IMG/VR virus record: IMGVR_UViG_3300032240_001336
Location: 1 to 33,986 of that record
Strand: one strand, 5' to 3'
DNA length: 33,986 bases
DNA from: a virus
The translations under genes were made by a program, and so were the position numbers. The notes beneath the pieces were generated by a model. It saw nothing but the letters and a program-made list of their open reading frames with translations. It did no database searches and was not told the origin of the DNA. How positions within the stretch are numbered: position 1 is the stretch's first letter; every line of letters begins with the position of its first letter. Shown in pieces: positions 1-5,347 of the stretch.

Positions 1-1
1 A

Positions 2-619
2 TCATGCTCATCATACGAATACCGTACAACAGGCGGTATTCCTAGAGCTCAGCACCCAGGACTCAAGAAACTTCTGGCTCAAATCAATGATACAGAAAAG
101 AATGAGACAGCAGGTACACACATTCACGTATACGCTAAAGACCTAGAAGCAGTACAGATTGGTGTAGTTCTAGGTGCATACGCTCTAACACAGCGTGTAT
201 GGGATGTAATCTCAGGTCGCGATGTAGAGAATGACAACCGATGCAAGCAGTATGCAGACCTTGTGCCAGGAGTAGCAGTATCACACACTCTACGTCACAA
301 AACACTTTACAGCGTTGGTAAGTTCAACGCAGTAAACACGCTACACGTTACATCAGACCGCGGAACACTAGAGTTCCGTCAAATGAACTGTAACTTCGAC
401 TACGACAGAATCACATTCTTCGCATGGATGGTTCGTGGCCTAGTAGAAGTTGCAAAACGTGGAGCAGTAATCACAGAATTCTTCAACATCATAGATGTAG
501 AAGGATTCATCAAACTATACGCAAAGTATGGTTTTACAACATTCAAAGAGACAGAAGTAGTAGATGACCCAATGGGTTCACGTTACAACCAGTCTCGGAA
601 CAGGATATCAGTAGCATGA
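2..619 (+). CDS. Phage amidoligase-like (COOH-NH2 ligase) protein, 5' partial
   Basis: The frame is open to the left edge and ends at TGA 617-619, so the N-terminus is missing; about 205 residues remain. The GTHIHVYAKD stretch (about residues 38-47 of the fragment) and a later TLEFRQMN followed by an aromatic-hydrophobic helix resemble the HxH and E-F-R signatures of the putative amidoligase family (PF12224), a glutamine-synthetase-fold group expected to join carboxyl and amino groups using ATP. An internal ATG at 263 would remove the HxH motif and is not credible as the start. The next gene starts in an ATGA overlap, and a class II glutamine amidotransferase lies a little further down. Amidoligase plus amidotransferase pairs are a known phage neighbourhood proposed to modify peptides or make small peptide metabolites. 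The substrate cannot be told from sequence. The family call rests on motifs only. Confidence 0.62.
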   Translation, partial: SCSSYEYRTTGGIPRAQHPGLKKLLAQINDTEKNETAGTHIHVYAKDLEAVQIGVVLGAYALTQRVWDVISGRDVENDNRCKQYADLVPGVAVSHTLRHKTLYSVGKFNAVNTLHVTSDRGTLEFRQMNCNFDYDRITFFAWMVRGLVEVAKRGAVITEFFNIIDVEGFIKLYAKYGFTTFKETEVVDDPMGSRYNQSRNRISVA

Positions 620-954
620 AGCTAGAAATAGAATGGGTTCCAGATGAAGAAGTAGGGTCAAGACGCTTAGGACGCAAACCTAAGCATGACGTTACAGCAT
701 TCATTGAAGAGCTCTACGCAAACCCAATGAAATGGGCTAAATTCCCAATCGCAGTTACACAGCACACATGGGGTTATCGTCTAATGGACAGCTTCAAAAA
801 CATTGAAGTCATCCAGTCAGGCGGCAACAACTTGGCAAACAGTCATCCTGACAAAAAAGCTTGGACCGTATATGTGCGGTTCAACCCTGAGTTCGAAAGA
901 ACACCAGGGAATAAAAGGAAGAAGGTAAGTCAGCTGAGAAAAACAAACAAATAG
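616..954 (+). CDS. Conserved-looking hypothetical protein coupled to the amidoligase gene
   Basis: The start codon overlaps the previous stop (ATGA), which indicates translational coupling and a shared transcript. The 112-residue product is basic, with a Lys/Arg-rich C-terminus (GNKRKKVSQLRKTNK), a central TWGYRL segment and a strand-like WTVYVRFNPEF segment. I do not recognise the family. Its position between an amidoligase and a glutamine amidotransferase suggests a role in the same modification system, for example substrate or nucleic acid binding, but nothing in the sequence proves this. Immediately past its end the -1 frame encodes a hydrophobic peptide, listed separately. Confidence 0.7.
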   Translation: MKLEIEWVPDEEVGSRRLGRKPKHDVTAFIEELYANPMKWAKFPIAVTQHTWGYRLMDSFKNIEVIQSGGNNLANSHPDKKAWTVYVRFNPEFERTPGNKRKKVSQLRKTNK

Positions 955-1025
955 AAGACGCTATAGCATCCGCTATAGCAGTCACAGTATTCCTGTTTAT
1001 CGTATTTGCAGGAATGCTAGCATAA
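915..1025 (+). other. Candidate hydrophobic peptide frame without a normal start codon
   Basis: In the -1 frame relative to the preceding gene, an open stretch from after TAA 912-914 to TAA 1023-1025 reads as a charged segment (KEEGKSAEKNKQIEDA) followed by a clean membrane-spanning segment (IAVTVFLFIVFAGMLA). No ATG, GTG or TTG precedes the hydrophobic part; ATA 951 or CTG would be needed, or a -1 shift from the upstream gene near its A-rich end (AGA AAA ACA), which is not a canonical slippery heptamer. A strong purine-rich GGAAGAAGG lies at 917-925. Either a rare-start mini membrane protein or chance. Confidence 0.25.
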
Positions 1026-1038
1026 CCTGAATCCAATC

Positions 1039-1067
1039 GGGGGAGTCAGAAAAAAACTGGCTCCCCC
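1039..1067 (+). promoter_or_regulatory. 11-bp intercistronic hairpin upstream of the amidotransferase
   Basis: GGGGGAGTCAG (1039-1049) pairs with CTGGCTCCCCC (1057-1067), with one G-U pair and a seven-A loop. No T-tract follows, so it is not a standard rho-independent terminator. It lies 25 bases before the amidotransferase ATG, just ahead of its ribosome binding site (AAAGAAGGA), and may set mRNA stability or processing. Confidence 0.5.
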
Positions 1068-1092
1068 ACAACCTAAAGAAGGAAAAAAACAT

Positions 1093-2262
1093 ATGTGCGG
1101 AATTGGCGGATTTAGCCTCGCATCAAACAGCAAAGTAAACGCCCGCAAACTAGCTCACGCAATGCTTGCAGAACTAGAAACGCGTGGCAACCAAGCATCA
1201 GGCTTTGCTTGGTCAAGAGGAAGAGAATCAGGCATCTTCAAAAAAGATGTTCCAGGTTCAAAACTCAAAACATTCGGAATGCCTAAACGTGCACAAAACG
1301 TTATATTACATACCAGAATGGCAACACACGGCACAATCAAAGACATGCGCAACAACCATCCAGTAATGTCACCAGACCTCAACATTGCACTAGTGCATAA
1401 CGGAGTTATCTGGAACCACAACACGGTGCGCAAGCACGTAACAGGATGGCTGCCAGAAGTCGACACATCAGTAATCCCGGCCACACTGGAACAAAACGGC
1501 CTACAAGGATTAGAGATGATTGAAGGCGACGCAGCAATCGCATGGCTAGACGAAAGAGCTACAAGCAAGTTACATGTAGCAAGAATCGAGCACTCACCAT
1601 TAGTTATAGCAAACCTAATGGACGGTTCATTCGTATTCGCATCAACAGAACTAATTCTAGACAAAGCGCTAAAGCGCATGAAACTAGAATACGAATGGGT
1701 TATGGACCTAAAAGAACACACAGCAATCACCGTAGTAAACGGCATCATCACAGATTGGGATACAGTACCAGAAACCAATCCAATCTACGAAGAGCCAGTC
1801 TACAAAAAGTCATACTTCGATTACCGTTCAGTAACAAACGGTAGTAGAGCACTATCAAAGTGGGATGGCTACGGAGACGGAATCGACATCTGTAGCCCAG
1901 TCGACTATGACAAGTGGGAACAAGAAGAAATAGATGACTGGAACTACAAAAACCTAAAAGTAGGTTGGAACCTAGTAAACAAAACATGGTACTACTACGA
2001 CGGTTACGAAATCACAATGCAAGAAGAAGCAACACATGAAGACGACATCGACTACGATGAAGACAAAGGATTCATAAAAGGCTTCAAAGACTATCTTGCA
2101 GCATTCAGGTATGACGAAGAAACCGGATTCTACCACGATTCAGAAACAGGAGCAGTAGTCGGAGACGAAGAACAACTCTACGAAGACTACGAACACTGGC
2201 GTTACGAAGCGCACTGGTCAAGTAAAGCACGTCACACAAGCCTCTTTGAGGATTGGGACTAA
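1093..2262 (+). CDS. Class II glutamine amidotransferase
   Basis: The protein starts Met-Cys-Gly-Ile-Gly-Gly, giving the N-terminal nucleophile Cys2 exposed after Met removal. Other class II (Ntn) glutaminase residues are visible: RGNQASG (31-37), HTR (73-75), NHP (88-90), HNG (102-104) and Asp124. The domain occupies about residues 1-235 and should release ammonia from glutamine for a partner enzyme. The remaining roughly 155 residues are very acidic and rich in Trp and Tyr (for example WYYYDGYE) and match no synthetase domain I know, so this is a stand-alone amidotransferase rather than an asparagine or glucosamine-6-phosphate synthase (both longer). The upstream amidoligase-like gene is the obvious acceptor partner. 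The ribosome binding site AAAGAAGGA at 1075-1083 supports this start. Confidence 0.85.
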   Translation: MCGIGGFSLASNSKVNARKLAHAMLAELETRGNQASGFAWSRGRESGIFKKDVPGSKLKTFGMPKRAQNVILHTRMATHGTIKDMRNNHPVMSPDLNIALVHNGVIWNHNTVRKHVTGWLPEVDTSVIPATLEQNGLQGLEMIEGDAAIAWLDERATSKLHVARIEHSPLVIANLMDGSFVFASTELILDKALKRMKLEYEWVMDLKEHTAITVVNGIITDWDTVPETNPIYEEPVYKKSYFDYRSVTNGSRALSKWDGYGDGIDICSPVDYDKWEQEEIDDWNYKNLKVGWNLVNKTWYYYDGYEITMQEEATHEDDIDYDEDKGFIKGFKDYLAAFRYDEETGFYHDSETGAVVGDEEQLYEDYEHWRYEAHWSSKARHTSLFEDWD

Positions 2263-2399
2263 AGTTTCCTTTGGTCGGGAAAAGTACCTGAGTATGTACT
2301 AAAAGTGCTCAAAACACCCTTCGCATACGCATCCGTGTGTGTGAAATCCAAAAAACATGGCCTAGCCATAGAAATCCAACAAGGAGATATAACCAAATT

Positions 2400-2615
2400 A
2401 TGGGTAAAGACAAAGCAGCAATGCAGAAAGCATTTATCGCAAACACTAAAAAGCTAATAACGGCTTACACACTTGTGCACAGCGATTTAGAGCAGGACAT
2501 CGGCTACACACGTAAAGGTGACAAAAACCGCAAGAAGGCTATGGAGTTCCTGCGTAGCCGTATGTGGGAGTTGGAGAACGTGTGGATTGACATGGAAGAC
2601 AAGTTGGATGATTAG
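2400..2615 (+). CDS. Small helical protein of unknown function
   Basis: I chose ATG 2400 because AAGGAG lies at 2381-2386, although the spacing is a little long (13 bases); an upstream in-frame ATG at 2337 lacks a ribosome binding site and would add a low-quality basic leader. The 71-residue product is almost entirely predicted helix, with alternating charged and hydrophobic residues (KKAMEFLRSRMWELENVWI) and an acidic end. It overlaps the next gene by 8 bases. I do not recognise it. Small helical proteins of this kind are common among early phage genes; no function is assigned. Confidence 0.6.
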   Translation: MGKDKAAMQKAFIANTKKLITAYTLVHSDLEQDIGYTRKGDKNRKKAMEFLRSRMWELENVWIDMEDKLDD

Positions 2616-2799
2616 TCCACAGGCATTAGAAGAGTTGCATGTCATTGTAAACAAAATGGAATCTTATCGTCATCATTTGTTGAATGATGTTGAAGAGATT
2701 GGCATATACGGTGTCGCGTTTAATGTAAGTAATTACATTATCGCAATCGAAGCACTAATTGCACGCGAGAAATGGGAAATGGACCGAGTGCAAGGTTAG
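2608..2799 (+). CDS. Small hypothetical protein (63 residues)
   Basis: It starts at ATG 2608 inside the end of the previous gene (8-base overlap), with GGAAG at 2594-2598 as a possible ribosome binding site. A longer reading of the same frame from 2518 would overlap the previous gene by about 100 bases in another frame and is not credible. The product is helical and acidic with no recognised motif. It ends 14 bases before a strong terminator, so it is probably the last gene of the transcript that begins upstream of the window. Function unknown. Confidence 0.55.
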   Translation: MISPQALEELHVIVNKMESYRHHLLNDVEEIGIYGVAFNVSNYIIAIEALIAREKWEMDRVQG

Positions 2800-2813
2800 T
2801 GTAGTAAAAGAAT

Positions 2814-2851
2814 GGGAGTTGCGCATATAGTGGCGTAACTCCCGTTTTTTT
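2814..2851 (+). terminator. Rho-independent terminator
   Basis: GGGAGTTGCGC (2814-2824) and GCGTAACTCCC (2833-2843) form an 11-bp stem with one G-U pair and an 8-base loop, followed by seven T residues at 2845-2851. It ends the first transcription unit seen in the window. Confidence 0.9.
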
Positions 2852-3186
2852 ATGTTCATCAAAGTTGAATATAAGCCGCCCATATTTTTAAAAAGTTCCG
2901 AGTGTATATAGAGTGAGAACAATAGTCTTAACTGCGTTGCTCCATGGCTCCGCCATGGCACGACTCGCTTTGCTCGTCGTAGCAAGGGGGTGCCCCTACC
3001 CTCCCTTCGGTCGGGCCGCCCACCCCCCTGCACCCCCCCTCCTCCCCTACCCGATTGCCACATTCCAACAGACACAGGTTAGCCCACCAGTCAAGGGTCG
3101 CGCCCCCCGCAGGCGAGGGGGCAGCTCCCCTCAGGATAGATAATCTTCTATCCTACACGCAACACCTAGGACTAAAGGAGTCCACC
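2852..3186 (+). other. Non-coding region with a GC-rich structured core
   Basis: This 335-base gap has no credible gene. It begins AT-rich (2852-2930) and abruptly becomes very rich in C and G from about 2932 to 3130. Visible structures, in order: outer stem TTGCT/AGCAA (2937-2941 with 2981-2985) enclosing CCATGGC/GCCATGG (2942-2948 with 2952-2958) and ACGAC/GTCGT (2960-2964 with 2976-2980), that is, a three-way junction; an 8-bp stem GGGGGTGC/GCACCCCC (2986-2993 with 3030-3037); GCCCCC/GGGGGC (3102-3107 with 3117-3122); and AGGATAGA/TCTATCCT (3133-3140 with 3147-3154). It lies between a terminator and the DUF669-like gene, so it may be a 5' leader, a structured RNA or a replication or recombination site. 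No promoter could be fixed with confidence. Confidence 0.5.
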
Positions 3187-3657
3187 ATGGCAAATAAGCC
3201 AAAAGCACTACCATTCAACTTCGGTTCAACAACCGAAGCCGAAGCAACACTCATCCCAGTAGGCAACTACTCGGGAACCATCGAACAGAGCAAGTTCGTG
3301 GACATGCCAGACGGAACATCACGCCTATGGATTGGTATCAGAATCCTTGGACCAAAGCAAGCGGGACGTTTCATCACCACCCTATGCCCTACCTCAGACG
3401 CTGCCAAGTCAGCGTACAAGACCAAGGCACTCATCACCGCAGTAGCAAGCCACATCGGTGGCATGTACCTGCCAGCAGACCCTGAGGTACTAAACGGGGC
3501 AACGCTAAGCATTGACGTAATCCAGTGGACTCCAAAGAACACCGGTGAAGCAGTCAACGACATCCGCACATTCAAGGCTCACAAGGTAAACCTTGTGAAG
3601 CCAGAAGCAGTGGAGACACTCATCGCAGAACTAGCAGAAGACATCGCTCAGTTCTAA
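3187..3657 (+). CDS. DUF669-like protein, possible phage ssDNA-binding protein
   Basis: ATG 3187 is preceded by AAAGGAG (3174-3180). The same frame is open further upstream through the GC-rich leader, but that extension is compositionally foreign and is not counted. The 156-residue product opens with FNFGSTTEAEATLIPVGNY, continues through LWIGIRILGPKQAGRFITT, and ends with strands NGATLSIDVIQWTPKN and DIRTFKAHKV. This layout (N-terminal FNF, a PxGxY turn, a 'G..aGR' strand, a late 'GK-l.v.v' strand) resembles the DUF669 family, whose phage members lie near recombinases and are thought to bind single-stranded DNA. The long structured leader suggests post-transcriptional control. Family assignment is moderate and could fail in a profile search. 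Confidence 0.55.
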   Translation: MANKPKALPFNFGSTTEAEATLIPVGNYSGTIEQSKFVDMPDGTSRLWIGIRILGPKQAGRFITTLCPTSDAAKSAYKTKALITAVASHIGGMYLPADPEVLNGATLSIDVIQWTPKNTGEAVNDIRTFKAHKVNLVKPEAVETLIAELAEDIAQF

Positions 3658-3665
3658 TCCAAACA

Positions 3666-3704
3666 GGGCTGCCCCCCCTAGCATACGCAGGGGGGGACAC
3701 GCCC
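3666..3704 (+). promoter_or_regulatory. C7/G7 hairpin between two genes
   Basis: Seven C (3672-3678) pair with seven G (3690-3696) around an 11-base loop, with a possible outer GGGC/GCCC helix (3666-3669 with 3701-3704). There is no T-tract, so it is a doubtful terminator; it may block read-through or protect the upstream mRNA 3' end. It belongs to the same class of C/G-tract hairpins as those at 1039-1067 and 2986-3122. Confidence 0.45.
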
Positions 3705-3731
3705 CACCAAACTTACTAGAAAGGTAAGACA

Positions 3732-4019
3732 ATGAACGGAATCGAAAGAGGAACACGCTTCGCACTATCAGCCGTACTCGGCATGGCAGCAATGCTAACC
3801 AACGAAATCGCAAACAACATTTGGTTCGACGTCAAAGTCTACGACAGAATAGACAGAGTTCAGAACTATGGCGAATTCATCGCACTAACTTGGCTATTCG
3901 TTGCGCTAGCAGTAGCAGTCTTCGTTTGGTCATTCGAAGGAATCCTAGAACGCTTCGCCAAAAAAGAAGAAGAGTTCGACGCAACAAACTTCACAAGCCA
4001 GTTCGACGACACTTGGTAA
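3732..4019 (+). CDS. Small membrane protein, two predicted transmembrane segments
   Basis: ATG 3732 follows AGAAAGGTAAG (3717-3727). The 95-residue product has a weaker hydrophobic segment near residues 10-27 and a strong one near 49-69 (FIALTWLFVALAVAVFVW), separated by a polar loop, and a charged acidic C-terminus. It is probably in the inner membrane. It lies far from the lysis genes, so a holin role is unlikely from context; superinfection exclusion or another host-takeover role is possible but unsupported. It is the last gene before a strong terminator and the codon-usage switch. Confidence 0.65.
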   Translation: MNGIERGTRFALSAVLGMAAMLTNEIANNIWFDVKVYDRIDRVQNYGEFIALTWLFVALAVAVFVWSFEGILERFAKKEEEFDATNFTSQFDDTW

Positions 4020-4029
4020 AAAACAAAAG

Positions 4030-4071
4030 CCTGCCCTCGACACTTCGGTGTCGGGGGTGGGTATTTTTTTT
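4030..4071 (+). terminator. Rho-independent terminator with UUCG tetraloop
   Basis: CGACAC (4038-4043), loop TTCG (4044-4047) and GTGTCG (4048-4053) form the top of the stem, extended by CCC/GGG pairs with wobble positions, followed by a T-tract at 4064-4071. It closes the left module. A further hairpin, GGCGGG/CCCGCC with loop CAAAA (4097-4113), follows. Confidence 0.9.
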
Positions 4072-4233
4072 AGTCCAGGTAGGCCGCGTCTGTTCAGGCG
4101 GGCAAAACCCGCCCACCTTCCAGCCACGGATTTTCCACACACCAAATCCTTCACTTTATGCCGCTAACTAGGACACGGGGTAGGGTTCTCCCCCCATACT
4201 CGTATCGTAAGCATTTTTCTAGCTTTTGTGTGG

Positions 4234-4239
4234 TAGTAT
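4234..4239 (+). promoter_or_regulatory. -10 element of an apparently leaderless promoter (late module)
   Basis: TAGTAT is preceded by GG and ends 6 bases before the ATG at 4246. Transcription would therefore start at or next to the A of the start codon, and no ribosome binding site is present. No clear -35 is visible. It is the first promoter after the terminator at 4030-4071 and would drive the packaging and head genes. Confidence 0.55.
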
Positions 4240-4245
4240 GTCTTT

Positions 4246-4461
4246 ATGGATATTATTGTTTCTAATTTTGGTAAGGGTTCTTTGAACATGCAAATTTCTT
4301 TGTATGATTCAGATGAGTCGTCGTCTGTTTTTCGCGCTGTTTGTGGTTCTGATGCTGAGGTCTTTTTTGAGCTTCACGGGGACTTTGAGGTGTGGGATAT
4401 TATTTCTGCGGCTGCTGATTCTTTCAGGGTGGAATTTGATTTGTTGAATGAGTCTTTGTAA
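4246..4461 (+). CDS. Small acidic hypothetical protein, probably leaderless mRNA
   Basis: The 71-residue product is acidic with alternating strand-like stretches (FEVWDIISAAADSFRVEFDL). The start lies 7 bases past the end of a -10 element and lacks any Shine-Dalgarno sequence, pointing to a leaderless transcript, which is common in Actinobacteria. It is the first gene of the late module and 32 bases before the next small gene. Codon use is strongly T-ending, unlike the genes to the left. The family is not recognised. Confidence 0.6.
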   Translation: MDIIVSNFGKGSLNMQISLYDSDESSSVFRAVCGSDAEVFFELHGDFEVWDIISAAADSFRVEFDLLNESL

Positions 4462-4493
4462 AAAAATTTTTCGTATAGTTTTTGGAGGTTTTT

Positions 4494-4649
4494 ATGTCAC
4501 GTGGTATTGCTGATGAGGCTGAGGATGATGAAGTCCAGGAGTCTGAGGAGATTTCTAATCAGGATTTGTCTGAGATGATTTTTATTGTGTTTAATGAGGT
4601 TAAGGCTTTGCAGCTTAAGTTGGATGAGGTTTTGAATGGCAAGGGGTGA
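4494..4649 (+). CDS. Very small acidic helical protein upstream of terminase
   Basis: This 51-residue gene starts at ATG 4494 with an excellent ribosome binding site (TTTGGAGG, 4481-4488) and ends at TGA 4647-4649, overlapping the small terminase by 14 bases. The product is acidic at the N-terminus (DEAEDDEVQESEEIS) with a helical, coiled-coil-like second half (FNEVKALQLKLDEVLNGKG). Codon use matches the terminase genes. Its role is unknown; tight coupling suggests a packaging-associated or regulatory part. Confidence in coding is good because of the ribosome binding site, codon use and overlap. Confidence 0.7.
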   Translation: MSRGIADEAEDDEVQESEEISNQDLSEMIFIVFNEVKALQLKLDEVLNGKG

Positions 4650-5154
4650 GGTTTCTCTTCTTGATGATACTTTGTTGAGGGCTGCGGCTTCTGGTAAGTC
4701 TGGTGATGAGATTGAACGTATTACTGGCATTCCTGCTGCTCAGGCTCTTGTGCATGTTAAGAACCTTCTATCTCGCCGTGATGTGTGGACTGAGGTCGAG
4801 CAGCGTCAGTTGCTTGTGCATGAGTTGAATGGTTTGAAGGATTCTTTGTTGCAGAATGCTGTTGAGTTTAAAGACCCGACTTCAGCTCGTTTGCTTTTGC
4901 AGACCTTGCAGGAGTTGGGCCGTAGGTTGGATTCTCAGAAATCTAGTTTGGATGCTGATGTTTTGCGTTTGTCTTCTTATCAGCAGACTGTTATGTTGCG
5001 GGCTATGGATGCTGCATTAAATTTTGCTAAGAAGGAGTTGCGTGAACGTTTTCCAGATGTTGCTGTTGATGACCTTGATGCTTTGGTGGGTGAGGGGCTT
5101 TTGATGGCTAAGGCTGAGTTGTTGGCGGAGTCTGATTCTGATGAGTTTATCTGA
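4636..5154 (+). CDS. Terminase small subunit candidate
   Basis: The 172-residue protein is all-helical. Residues about 10-50 read like a helix-turn-helix (LRAAASGKSGDEIERITGI followed by AAQALVHVKNLLSRRD), suited to recognising phage packaging DNA. A long middle helical region (LLQTLQELGRRLDSQ) could form the oligomer ring, and the C-terminus is acidic (ESDSDEFI), as in terminase small subunits that contact the large subunit. It lies just before the large terminase, separated only by a mini Cys-rich protein. The call depends on layout and position as much as sequence; the alternative is an HTH regulator. Confidence 0.65.
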   Translation: MARGEVSLLDDTLLRAAASGKSGDEIERITGIPAAQALVHVKNLLSRRDVWTEVEQRQLLVHELNGLKDSLLQNAVEFKDPTSARLLLQTLQELGRRLDSQKSSLDADVLRLSSYQQTVMLRAMDAALNFAKKELRERFPDVAVDDLDALVGEGLLMAKAELLAESDSDEFI

Positions 5155-5347
5155 GTCTTGTAGTTGTGGTGCAGGTTTTTCTGCGGATAGGGAAGATGAG
5201 CTAAATCTTTTAAATCAGTGGCGTGCTAGGCATAAGTGTCCTAAGCCTGTTCGTGGTGATTTGGGTTTGACTTCAGTGTCGGAGCTTGCTCCTGATTATC
5301 ATATTCCTGAGATGCATATTGGTTTTAGAGGTGATGATGATGATTGA
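5141..5347 (+). CDS. Mini protein with zinc-ribbon-like Cys/His motif
   Basis: ATG 5141 lies inside the end of the small terminase gene (14-base overlap), with GGCGGAG at 5124-5130 as ribosome binding site. The 68-residue product has CSCGAGF near the N-terminus and HKC about 24 residues later, a C-x-C...H-x-C pattern that could bind one zinc ion, and an acidic end (GDDDD). It overlaps the large terminase start by 8 bases. A zinc-binding helper of packaging or a DNA/RNA-binding protein is plausible; function unknown. Confidence 0.6.
   Translation: MSLSESCSCGAGFSADREDELNLLNQWRARHKCPKPVRGDLGLTSVSELAPDYHIPEMHIGFRGDDDD

Noticed and set aside
940-954. Canonical -1 slippery site at the end of the 112-residue gene
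   Set aside because: AGA AAA ACA in this phase does not fit X-XXY-YYZ, so a programmed frameshift into the hydrophobic frame is not supported.
1155-1778. 207-codon open frame on the minus strand opposite the glutaminase gene
   Set aside because: It lies fully opposite a gene with complete catalytic motifs, has a low-complexity Ser/Val/Ile product and no ribosome binding site; it is a shadow of biased codon use.
2937-2985. Three-arm fold considered as a tRNA
   Set aside because: It is too short and lacks the T-loop GTTCRA sequence, anticodon arm and acceptor stem lengths of a tRNA.
2913-3143. Open plus-strand frame through the GC-rich island
   Set aside because: The product is Pro/Arg/Ala-rich, reads through stem-loops, has no ribosome binding site and its codons differ from all neighbours.
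3055-3186. Upstream extension of the DUF669-like gene to ATG 3055
   Set aside because: A strong ribosome binding site is placed for ATG 3187, and the extension runs through hairpins with foreign composition.
4072-4245. Possible structured RNA or attachment site between terminator and late promoter
   Set aside because: Only one clear hairpin (4097-4113) is visible; no integrase, tRNA fragment or direct repeats were seen to support an attachment site.
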